In this document: in pieces, positions 24,501 through 35,859 of the stretch
Layout: each line of letters begins with the position of its first letter
Position numbering within the stretch: the stretch's first letter is position 1
Origin: Branchiostoma lanceolatum
Taxonomy: Eukaryota; Chordata; Leptocardii; Amphioxiformes; Branchiostomatidae
DNA length: 64,000 nucleotides
Assembly: GCF_035083965.1 (NCBI RefSeq)
Contig: NC_089738.1
Location: 6,307,734 to 6,371,733 of the forward strand
Reading direction: 5' to 3'
Position numbers and translations under genes: made by a program
Notes under the pieces: generated by a model
What the model saw: only the letters and a program-made list of their open reading frames with translations
Databases searched by the model: none
Told to the model about the DNA's origin: nothing

Positions 24501-27500
24501 CACGTTGACGTCAGATTCTTGTGCGTCACTTTCCTGCAAACGTCACAGCCTTATAATCATCATGCAATGGCCATCTAATTACTACATTAGGCTATTTCAT
24601 AATTCCAAATCGTCTGCAGCCAACATGATTCACTTGGGTCATCAAAGCACAACGTTCAAAACGATGAAGAGGCATCTGAATCATCCTGAAATTAGTTTAA
24701 CTAGCATTACATAGTTATGCATCGCATAGCAATCATCAGCCACGATACTGGATCGACACCACAAACATAACAACTATGTACATGCGGTTATACGCTGTTT
24801 GCTCATTAGACTTATGGGTCGCATTTTTAAGACGTCATTTGGCTTAAACTTAGAATTTGATGATTCTAAGGTGTCTTCTTACCTTCTGCCTTTTAATAGC
24901 CAACAGTTTGGGTTGGTGGATGATGACGTCATAGATGGTGCCGATCGCGATGAGGAGGAAGAGGACACTACAGATACAACTGTGCATAGAAAAGAAGCAA
25001 TAAACATATCTGTCTTTTTAACTGGGAGAACAGAATTAGAAAGAGTTCAATGTCTTCAGTACTTAGGCTAAGCTTAGCCAGAAACAAACGGAAAAAAATT
25101 CAAATATGCTCACATGGCAGCAATAGTGACATTCTGGATTGGTAGGGGTTCCTGTGAGTAGGCTGACGTCACTTGCAATATCCCTTGTTGGACAAGGAAG
25201 CGCCAGAAAATACCTGAAAAAATATTTGTCATTGTTTAGAAGGTGACTAGCTGAGAAGCCATGACAACTACATCCCCATTTAGTCTAACGCATAAGATAC
25301 CATACTTGAACCATCTGGGATAGCCGTCAGAATTAGACAAATGATTGCTCACAATGACTATTCAACGTAAGATGTTAAGAAGTGCATTGCACTGTATGTA
25401 TGCAGTACGAATTGGCAAATTTTCCATATGTTCTATGCTCTCTCGACAGCTGTTTAAAGTATGTGTAAGATTAGATGCCTGACTTACTGCCGTCCAGTCG
25501 TTGAATGACGTCATGTTCGGTACAGCTGTTCGGCACACACACAGCAACCGTTAACTTTGTAATACCAGCTATTCCACCTCCGCCCTGTAGAAAGAGATCA
25601 TAAGTTAGTATCGCAATCGTCTTGAGCAATCTATAAAAAGGCATACACTATTCATTCAACCCCTACAAACTTTGCTGTTCTACTTGCATCTTTATTTTTA
25701 TCATTTTCTCAACTACTGTGACTTCTACACACCTGTGTTAGCTGTTCAGACTGTTGTGCCTGGGCCACACGTACCAGTGTAGCCATGTAGAACTTCCCAT
25801 CGAAGGTGATGTTGAAGCCTTTCCTCGTGATGTTCACGCACTGCGAGTAGCTACCGGCCCAGACGATGTTTCCGTTCAGGATTCCACTTGGGGGTTTTCC
25901 ACCTGCGTCCAGCACTGTTAAAACAAGTGATATTGGAAAAAAAGAGTCCCACGACCTCATACCTTCGCAAACGGACTTAAAGAACTTTTGCGACTTATGT
26001 GTTATGGTTGTTTCTCATTCTATATGCATCTATATTCAACGATGCTAACTTAACTTCTAAATGCCACATGTATGACATTTCTGTCAATTACCACCAGTGT
26101 AAGTATCGTATTATCTCATTAATCATGAAAATAAGGTCTTCATTTACATAATAATATCTATCAATATTTCTCTGTTTATCAGTTGCACATGCCACATGTT
26201 TGGGAGTCCGATCATGAACTGCTGGGGACTTATAAACGCTCCTAATTAATTATGAAACTTAGGTATTGATTTGCATGAATCGCATCTAATGCTGTATACG
26301 TAAATCATCATCTGCATACCAAAAATCATAACAATCCATCAACCCTGCCAGTCTTGAGTTATTTTTGTTCAAAGTCTGAAACAGAACATGCTCCTCTATA
26401 GCTAGGGGGCCCAAACCTACACCATTTACTTTCTACCCTAAGAATCTGAGAGCTATCTACCACTAGAAAAATCACAACAATAGCATGTCCAGAACATGAG
26501 ATATCAAAACCAAACTCTATTGAAAACATCATCTTCTTGGAGAAGGTAAAATGCTGATATTTCGGCGGCGCATTTTTAAGCAAAACGATGATACAATCTA
26601 AGTCACTATAAAGTCATCCGACACTCAATAACATTAATTTTCACCTGTACTACAAATTGTAAGATTAAGTGTTAAACATTGGAATTCATTATTTAATCGG
26701 AGCGTTGTGCTCATCCATGAAGCTCATAATACAAATGACTCTATCAGTGTCCTACCATGGCCAGTAACAACTAGAGACGGAGGGTGAGGATTTACGCTCA
26801 TAGAAAACAAGATTTTTAATTGATTATAATTGCACACAATTATCTGTCCATTTCTTTGTCGAGATGTTTTCGTTTAATTCTTTTTTTCTTGTCCGATGGC
26901 GGCGCTAACATAAATTGACTTAACTTAAGTGCGTTACTATCTTGTTTGTATTTGTATGTTTGCTTGATAAGAAAAATATATTATCCATTCGCGATGATTC
27001 TTCAAAAAAGCTGCAAACATAAGACTGATTAACATCTTATTGAGCACGTTTAGTAACTGTATGTATCAATTGTACATTTACAAAGAAAAAGGTCTATTAG
27101 CAGGGATTCGAACCTAGGAGACCCGTCTGGGTGCATTTCGGCGAGCTACGCCTCAATGCAAAAGGAGATGCTGTCATCGCGACGCTCTACAAATTATTGT
27201 ATGTTCAGTCAACAACTTTTGAAGAGGATGGTGACATTTTTGTGACCCCTGTCGTCTGTCTTATATAAAGCCGACGGGGCAAAGATCATACAGTATGTTT
27301 GTTCCATTTGCTTGAAGAGCTGTTGTGAAGATCTAACTAGTGCCACACTTATGTGACCTCCTGACTTAGCTGGCATGACGTATCTGGCATGTGTACTGGA
27401 TGAAATCTGATGGATCAATTACAGATAATTGCACCTGAACATATTATCTCAAAGCAATCTCACACGTTACAGTACAAATTGGTTAATTTCTACGACACAG

Positions 27501-30197
27501 TCCCGCAAAATTCGGCCGGAATTCCGTATCTTCTTTGTCTCATCCACTGTTGAATTAAGATAGTCATGCCAAATATTGCTGTTAAAAGCGTTGACCAGGA
27601 GGTTCTCGAGAATACATTCATTAGCAGTTTAGCGCCATAGCCGTTGAGCTATGAACAGGCTGGAGTGGTCTATGTCTTTAAAACCTGGTGTGTGTAGCTA
27701 GCTTTCTATCGAACTTCGAACCTTTCCAACATTAAAATAAACTGGCAACTTAGCAGTATTTTTTGTTTACAAAACATCAAACTAAAAAAAAAGACAAGAC
27801 AATTTGGTTGCGGACTCAAGTTGTGTACAACTTATAGCCTCGTCGCCACATCTATAGCATGAAAAAATATATATTCAACGGAAAAAATACCTGGATAATA
27901 ACAAATACTCACTTCAAGCGTAAAACTTAGGCACACATTCCCAAACAAAATTAAAAGATGAACACATAGAACGAAAAACATTTAGTTGCCATAATGTAGT
28001 TTTGCAATTTGCAATTCGGGAAATTTGACATCTGACCCAGATAAGATTGCAGAGACATGGACTTATCACTTCCAAACCCTGCTAAATGTAGAGCACCCAA
28101 ACCTGAATGATGACAATGAAGAAGATATATGTGAAAATGCAGATGATGATATTGACCAGGGAATAACGATGGAGGAACTAGAAATGGCTTTCAAGAACAT
28201 GAAACATTCTAAGGCCCCCGGCCCTGACAAAATCCCAGTTGAACTGCTAGAACAAACAAACATCAAGAACCTTCTTCTTAAAATCATCAACAAGGCAGAC
28301 TCTGGGTAAAATACCAGCAGAATGGGGTAAGAGCATCATCTGCCCTATATACAAAAAAGGTGACCGTAACAACTGTGGTAATTACAGAGGAATATCTCTT
28401 ATGCCACATGCCTGCAAGATCTACGAAAGAATCCTTGAAAGAAGAGCAAGGGCAAAAATTGAACCAAAACTCCAAGAGTGGCAACACGCCTACCGAAAAG
28501 GCAGAAGCACATCAGACCTGATTTTTGCCATCAGGCAGCTAACAGAAAAGTCATGGGAGTAAAACCAAGATCTGTACATTGCTTTTATTGATTTATCAAA
28601 AGCTTTTGATTCTGTGCCACGCAAAAACCTTTGGAAAATTCTCAGCACCAAATATGATATTAAAGGAAAACTGTTAGAAGCAATCAAAAGTACCTATGAA
28701 CCCTGCACCTGCACTGTTATGACTGGATACCCCCACAACAAATGGTTCAATGTCAAAAGTGGGGTAAAACAGGGCAGCGTACTCTCTCCCATATTGTTTA
28801 TAGCATACTTAGATATTGTACTCCAAGACGTCAACAAAGGACAGACTGACATATTCCAAACTTTTGGATATGCAGACGACATCTGACAATTGGAAAGGAG
28901 CATAGAGGCAATAAAATCTGCCTTGAAAAGATATGATGATGAGTTGACAAATGCAGGAATGAAAATGAACAAAGAAAGTGGCAAAACAGAAGTCTTGGTC
29001 TTTGGCAGAAACCCCCCAAGCACTGAAATCACAGTTAATGGAGACACCATTGAGAGGGTTGAACAAGCCAAATACTTAGGTTCAGTTACAACCAAGTAAT
29101 CAGGAAACAAAGCTGAAATCACAGCAAGAATCAGCAGCTACAGCAGACAAGCTGCTGCCCTCCAACCTGTGCTCCGAGACAAACTGATTTCAAATGAAGT
29201 AAAGAAGACAATCTTCGACACCATTCTAAAACCAGGCCTTCTATATGGCTGCGAATCCTGGGTGTTAACTAAGAAAGATATCAGCAGACTACAAGCTGCA
29301 GAAATGAAAGTGATCCGCACCATGCTAGGAAAGACGAGAGCGGACAGACTGAGAAACACCCACTTAAGAAAAATTCTTGGAACAACATCCATAGAGGAAG
29401 ACATAGAAAGAGCGGCCCTTAGATGGTTAGGGCATGTCGAAAGAATGGGAGATGAACGGATTGCAAAGATTGCTTTCAAGTACAAACCAACAGGCAAGCG
29501 CCCTCTTGGCAGACCCAGAAAAAGATGGAAGGACAACATACAAGAAATATTAACAAAGTATAGACTGGGCAGACTAGCTAGACTGGAAGAAGATGGGGTC
29601 TTCCATGACCGGGAAAAGTGGAGAAGGCTTCTCAACTGACAGGCCCTGCGGGCCTACCTTGGGAAGATGTAAGATGTAAGATGTAAGAATGTAGTTTTGC
29701 GTGATTAACATAATTTTACAATTAACACGAGAAGAGCAAAGAAAACTACCGTGTGGAATCAAAACTTGTTTAGCGTTATCAGACAGGGTATTCAAATTGA
29801 CAGTGTCCGTCTGAACTACATTCCATACACCCAAGCCTTAAAGGAGCAGATATTCCCTTGACGAGTCAGAACAAGTCGAGAAATGTGGAGTCCACTTACT
29901 TTGTAGGGCGTAGATCTTTCCTTGGGACAGATCTGTTTCGTACTGAGCAACATCCTTCTGACACTGTTGGCTGATGTTTCCGGTGGGCTGGGCGGGAATG
30001 GTGATATCTGTCCAGTTCACGGTGCTAAAATCGTGGATCGTGTCGGCAAGGTTCTGCTGAAAAAGTCCTTTCGACCTAAATAAGGTCAACAGGTTGAACT
30101 GGGCTGTAGCCTCGGGAACACCTTGGTTCCAAACTGCCTGTGACCCAGCGAGGACAACTACAGCCGAACAAAGAGAAATGTACAGCAACAGTCTCAT
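18523..30197 (-). CDS. NRF-6-like acyltransferase-3 membrane protein, tandem copy 2 (16 exons)
   Basis: Exons: 30197-29900, 25914-25733, 25584-25488, 25213-25114, 24979-24883, 24533-24431, 24235-24068, 22560-22467, 22337-22236, 21877-21709, 21545-21466, 21163-21062, 20372-20258, 19652-19454, 19057-18915, 18633-18523. All phases match the other copies, giving 719 residues. Exon 1 is 6 nt shorter than in its sisters: two codons (Gln-Leu) are missing in the run after TAQFN. Signal peptide, NRF cysteines, GHTY and VDSFFFLSG are all present. Exon 15 differs from copy 1 around the conserved LIH (LIHMLVLNAVYLTREV). Intron 1 carries a LINE insertion that lengthens the gene by about 1.7 kb. All introns look GT-AG. 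Predicted as an intact membrane acyltransferase-like protein; substrate unknown. Confidence 0.88.
21548..21569. repeat. Short GA tract at intron 10 acceptor, copy 2
   Basis: Same tract and length as in copy 1. Confidence 0.8.
22626..23470. mobile_element. Non-autonomous TTAA element, family A, in intron 7 of copy 2
   Basis: 845 bp, TTAA on both sides, the same ends as the copy 1 element and the same intron position. Confidence 0.8.
23731..23816 (-). pseudogene. Relic duplicate of exon 8 in intron 7 (copy 2)
   Basis: Same relic as in copy 1, with the VKATYNGYVSVDP reading kept. A few extra bases sit near the AACTTGCT end. Confidence 0.7.
26450..26513 (-). repeat. Inverted fragment of the dispersed repeat, intron 1 of copy 2
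   Basis: Same fragment as in copy 1, here including the GTGGTAGATAGCTCT part also seen at 63.96 kb. Confidence 0.6.
27088..27165 (-). ncRNA. tRNA-like relic with pol III B box, intron 1 of copy 2
   Basis: Same as in copy 1, with an intact GGTTCGAATCCCTGC B box. Confidence 0.35.
28006..29687 (+). mobile_element. 5'-truncated LINE (RTE-like?) in intron 1 of copy 2
   Basis: Flanked by a 13-bp direct repeat AATGTAGTTTTGC (27993-28005, 29688-29700); sister introns have a single unfilled site. The plus strand encodes the C-terminal half of a reverse transcriptase: NYRGISLMPHACKIYERILE, FIDLSKAFDSVPR, GVKQGSVLSPILF, YADDI, then a tail with LRWLGHVERM and GRPRKRW. The frame is broken by a shift near 28309 and in-frame stops at about 28560, 28884 and 29097, so it is dead. 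The 3' end is three copies of ATGTAAG, a short tandem tail as in RTE/BovB elements; clade not certain. It is antisense to the host gene. The endonuclease part is absent. Confidence 0.85.
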
Positions 30198-30257
30198 GTT
30201 TCTGTTCGTATAAGCAGAGTACCCGAGAACGGCACTTCTTCACCACGTCTAGAAGCT

Positions 30258-30330
30258 ATGCAAATGAGATTTGGGGCTGAAGCAATTTGGATACCCGTCG
30301 GAAGGTAGGGCCAATGACGTAGTTACGTAA
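30258..30330 (-). promoter_or_regulatory. Conserved upstream block of NRF copy 2
   Basis: Octamer ATGCAAAT at 30258-30265, CCAATGACGT at 30311-30320 and TTACGTAA at 30323-30330, beginning 61 bp upstream of the start codon, as in copy 1. Confidence 0.45.
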
Positions 30331-30700
30331 ACAGATAATAAACACTGAATACACTTTGAAGATAGTGAGTTGGGAACAGTTGTTTACAGAGGTGGAGAGA
30401 GGCACTTTGTGACACCTTGTTTTTTCTGTAATTTCCGTCACAAAAGGTTTTTATCCTGCTAATCCGTATTGGAACCATCTTAGAAATTAACCATTGCACC
30501 AGTGAAAACTAGGTATAAGGTTTGTCCATTTCATTCTTATAAATATAAACCCCATGCGGTAATCTGATCAACCCAACTGCCGACTTGTCAGCTTCAGTCG
30601 CAAACGGGGCAAAGTCTGACCGAGCCGACAGTATGTGCACCCGCCAGTGCTTTGCGCCCATTTCAGCAGCTGGAGATGGGTGACTCAGTGTTGAAATGAC

Positions 30701-31150
30701 CTAATTATCTTCCTCCGTGGAAAACAGACCTTTGGTAGACCAATGTTTTTACAGTTTTGCGATGATAAAAACCTGTATTGATTTTGCTCCCGTCCGTGGA
30801 TGCCGCCATATTGACTTGTCGTCAAGAAGATTATTATGTTTTGGGTAGCGTTTGTGTGTGTGTATGTGTATATGTAATTTAACAGCATATAACACGAAAA
30901 TGCCAAGATGGATTTCTTAATATTTGGTATGTGTGTAGGTCTTGATGAGACTTGGAAATGATTTGATTTTTTTGGTTTGCGGTTAGCGGCTTGCTACGGT
31001 GCTGCAGCAGAACATGTTTTGATATCTCGTGTTCTGGACATGCTATGGTTCAGTTTTTTTAGTAGTTGATAGCACTTTTGGTTGCGGGTGTTTATATTAC
31101 TTGTTATCCTTTGTGCTGCCTGGAAGAAATAAAACAAAGTCACCCGAGCG
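30701..31150 (+). repeat. Dispersed repeat in spacer between copies 2 and 3
   Basis: Nearly identical to the 17.34-kb copy. It moved with the duplicated unit. Confidence 0.6.
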
Positions 31151-31382
31151 TCTTGATGGTATACTTGGATGGAATAAGAACTTAATTTGAATAATTATAA
31201 TTAGAAACTGCTGCAATACTTTGTATAAAATGAAAGGAAGTTGATTTTTGTGTTATCTGTAACCAAGGGAATTATTTATATGTATACATCGAATCTTAGC
31301 GTATGTACATGAACACCTTGTAATTTGTATAGCTATCAAGGTAATGAGTAGATGTTTGAACACGTTTGCGTTTTGTAACGAG

Positions 31383-31388
31383 TTTATT
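31383..31388 (-). promoter_or_regulatory. Candidate poly(A) signal, NRF copy 3
   Basis: AATAAA on the minus strand about 500 nt past the stop. A second AATAAA lies nearer the stop at about 31724 and could be used instead. Confidence 0.3.
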
Positions 31389-31885
31389 CAGCTGATAAGT
31401 AAAAGGCCAAGAACCCACTTCAACTAAATTGATTGGAGATATGGCTTGATTTTAGGACATTCATACTTGTTATTTATTTCATTTCAGAAGAGAGGAATGC
31501 TACCATAAAAATGCAAGTTTGGGACTAATTTGCATAATAATCTGACACTGTTCCAGCTAATGGTAAACTTCAATAACAACTTGGTAAATGATAGGGTTTT
31601 ATTTCCATGTCATATGCTAACTTTCTGTCACAGTCCTAGGGGTTGTTTGTCATACCTTTATTTGTGTTTTTGCCTTTTGTCGTTACAAATCAGTGTGTTT
31701 CACCAAGAAAAAACGTTTTAGATTTTATTCACTGCATGAAAATCTAGGGGACATGTGCAGTCGCTAATGTCAAATCAATGTAAAGTATACCTACAGCCAA
31801 CATATATACTAAAGGCGACTATGCATAGGTTGCCTGTCCTTTGTACTGAAAAGGCCTTTTTTGTTGAGTAGTCTAAAGTTCTGTC

Positions 31886-34800
31886 TTATTTGTTGAAGAT
31901 GACTTTCTCCAGTCCCATCAATGGTGCTTCCACTGCCACAGACACCAGGAAGGCCAAACCGTAGGATAGGGTCACGTGCCCCAAGAAGAAATAAATCTGA
32001 AAAAAAGTTAAAGGAATGTTGAAAGTCAGCCAACCGATTATAGTGAGACAATGGACATTTAGTTAAACAATGAAACCTACATGCTTGTCTATTTCTGTCA
32101 ATCAATTTTGTATTTCCCTTTCCAACGTATCATCTTTGGTCTTTTCGTTCAGATTAGCGCAAAAGCATATACTTATTAGCAGGAAGATAGATTGCATGAT
32201 GTACAAGTCCTTACGTCCTAGTCACTGAATTCTTTTGACAGAATTGTGTATTATGTACCATAGTGAATGTGGAGTAGTGGATGGGCACCTCCCTACTAAA
32301 GTATACTGCGTACCACACCAAGGTATGTATCAGATAGGCACAGTAGGTCAGTCGGCTCAGGGGCACCCAGGCGTCCCAGGAGAGGATGGTGTCCACCACC
32401 CCTGTAATAAACAAAATACACCAGAACACGATCAATTGGAAATAGTGATCCAATTCAACAATGTACACTTGTCGTTCCCAGTACAATAGTTGTTATATTG
32501 TACCTTCACAAATTGCGCTTTATGAATAATAAGCTTAGGAACATCATTTATCTTTATTTACATAAAATAGCAATGACAATACTACTTGACAAAGAATAAA
32601 GGACAAAAGTCAACTTGAAAGAACTGCCATAACAGAAACAGCGTTCGTGTTAGAGGTGGAATCATTCAAAGGTCCGTATGTTGTACTGATATATAGTGAT
32701 CAAAGTTTTAATTTCAGAAAGTATATATCATTGTGTTCTGTGGTTAACAACAATTGTTGGTCCATGACTAATGCTAGGAATTCGAAGTATTTCTGTACCT
32801 CCATATCCATGATGACATGCGACAACCACCCAGCCAAGCGCCATGGCCCACACGGTGCGATGGACAGTGATGTACAGCACGTTCTCGGATTCAGTCTGGG
32901 GAGTAGTGCCGTGGTCCATGCCGTATAGTGAATACACCACAGCCAGGGCAGAGGTAGCGGCCACAAGCCAACCAACAGGCATTAGCAGGCTCAAAGTCTG
33001 GGGCAGATAGGTGTGAAATTGGTCGTTATGAACAGAAAAAATATCATTATTGGTGGCCCTGTGGGTTTTTTTAGATGATTTTTAGCAGAGGGTCGAAAAC
33101 TCTTATATTCATCATTTCAGTCGATAACAGTAGTCGTGGCTACTGTTGGATGACGTCAACTAGGACATTTGGTCTTTGTACTCATATCATACACAAGGCA
33201 AGGGCAAAGAGAAGAAAACAATTTTCATCATATATATTACATTATTTGTTACCACTGTACCTGTTCCTGCTCTTTTGTTCCTCTCACCCATTGGCCGTAT
33301 TTATCATATGAAATATCTGTTCAATAACTAGGCATTCTGTGTAGTCTTATCTATGATTTGATATCCCTGTTCAATGCAGGTTCATTCTGTACGCCTTGAT
33401 TGTATTGTAATTTTGTTTGCATATCTTAATCTTGTATTAAGTATTTGTTGATTGTATCAATTCTTACCTATATACTCTTGCTATGTGTATGAATTGATAT
33501 GTATCAATTTTGGTACCTTTTAAGCCCAAACGGACTTGGCGCGTGAAGCGCAAGGCACGTAGATAAAGCTTCCTTCATCTACCAATATTCTTGAAGAGTT
33601 GTACAAGCATGCGTTCGACTCACCATGCTCTTTGTCTGTTTCCTTTTCATCTTCACCAGCAGCCAGCCAACAGTAACACCAAGCAGGTACGGTCCGATAC
33701 GGCAGTACGGCTTATCATAGTACTTGGTCCAGTCCCTGGAAAAGAAAAACATGAACTATAAAGTGAGCAAATGGTATCAATATAGGTATTTTGTGATATC
33801 TTCGACACCGAGGTAAAAACCAATACAAAAGATTTACATTACATCGTGCCATACAGATAATTATGATAACGACGTCATATCACATCGAAGCATTTTGGTA
33901 CTAGGAACTCGAAAATATGAACTATACGTTAAACTTTGATAATTTGAAATAACAGGCTTTTATCAGCACAGATTATAGATATCGTAAAAGTCAGTATTTG
34001 CGAACACAATACAGTGAGAAATAGTTATATATTGCGCTTAAGTCCACACTGAATTGACTATATGGAAGATGCATGCGCATCAATTCTCGTCAGTTTTCAA
34101 TTAAAAAAGTTTGCAACCATACTGAAAGTTTTGTGTTGAGCCAAAATGCAAAAAATGTTTGGGTGCAAGTAATTTGCCAGGTGTAAGAAATAAGCTTCAA
34201 ATTAGTGCTGCGTACCTAAACGTAACATCAGGACCAGTTACCGGTACAAAGGTTTAGGTACAGGTCCGGACCTGTACCTGTACCTGAACAATTTGAACAA
34301 TTAACATGTGTTCTTCTGAACTTCTTCAATAATGTCAGTATCTTTATTCAAACAAAATAACTAGGTTTTCTACTGCCAAACTCCCTTGGCCTTGCTATCA
34401 AAACTCCCGGCCTGCCTGAATGATCTGTTACATATTAGTTACGCTGTTTCAAGGTGTCACTTTGGTCAGGTTTGGTGTTGTAAGAGGCCATGAGGTCAGT
34501 AGATCATTCACAAAATAAGCACATAGTTTGTGTAAATTTACATCGGTACAGTACATGATCCGGTATTTTCGACCTGTACATAATCAGTTTTTACGGTACA
34601 GTACCGGTACACAGTACCGGTACGCCGCACTACTTCAAATGTATTCCAAGCCTCGAGCAACGTCCTCCAATGTGAAACAAGAAGACATAAAATAACGAAA
34701 AAGAATAATGAAATACAGATAATAAAATCAGTGTTGCCTTACAGTGTAACGGCGTCGTCTGCCATTTCAGGTACAAGTGCTCAAGTGCAATACCCCTTAC

Positions 34801-35819
34801 CCGCGAGGTGCTTTAAGATCAAATTGCCAACTGATGACTGCAGTGGTGATGAAGCTTGCCAACAGGAGAGCCAGCTTCACAACAATCCCCAATATCTGCC
34901 ATCTGTGAGGAAGCAGATGTATAACGAGGAAAGCGTGCCTCATATGTTTTTCTGATGGAATAGATGATTTACTTGACTTATGATGGAATACATTTGATAC
35001 AAAATGACATCATTCGTATTTTAGGTCAGGCTTACAGGCTCACTACTAAAGGACGATAAATAAGCAGCATGTCGATTCATGATAATGTGTAAAGAGTGAC
35101 TGCATATTTTTCGAATGGTCGCGAGACTATATCTTTAAAGGAGTCCTAAACTCCAGAAGGCGGTGTTATTTTCCACTATATTATGTATCAATAAATACAT
35201 AATCAGCCGATTTTTTTACAGAATTCTGCTTGTGGTGAATTACACAAGGTTTTTTTCTAAACAATATGATACTCACTAAACCCTTGCAGACCCTACCCAT
35301 GTATTCCCTCTGTGTAAACATACATCTTTAATTGTGAATATTTGTGGCATAGATGAGGGGGTTAAGCACAATAAGAAAGCCAATTGTTAATAAGATATGA
35401 AAGAACACATAACAAGACGAGTTTTTCTTACCCCCCCTGACATTCTTTTTGTAATCTAACTTTTGTCAGGTCTTGTCAGGCACATTGTAATAAGTCATAG
35501 GCTGAGGTTGTTTGATTTAATTAATGAGAAAATAGAGGGTCACCTGGGGAATTCGGTAGAATACTGAATGCTTTTTGATGCGCACGGGACTAGTGGGTAC
35601 TTTATCGTATACTGTAAAAAGTATTCATTTTTACTTACTAGAATTATCATCTATTGGAAAAAACCTCTGAACTTTAGGACTCCTTTAAGGACGACAATGC
35701 GTTTACTAATTTGCAATAAGGTAAAATATGCGACACACCTGTGCAGTATGTAGACAAGAGGAACTCCGATAACGAAGAACTGCATATCATTGGACAAGTA
35801 CCATGTCCAGCCCATGCAC

Positions 35820-35859
<40 letters not shown>

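Noticed and set aside
27088-27165. A functional tRNA gene
   Set aside because: A and B boxes are present but the acceptor stem does not pair and no clean cloverleaf can be drawn; kept only as a tRNA-like relic.
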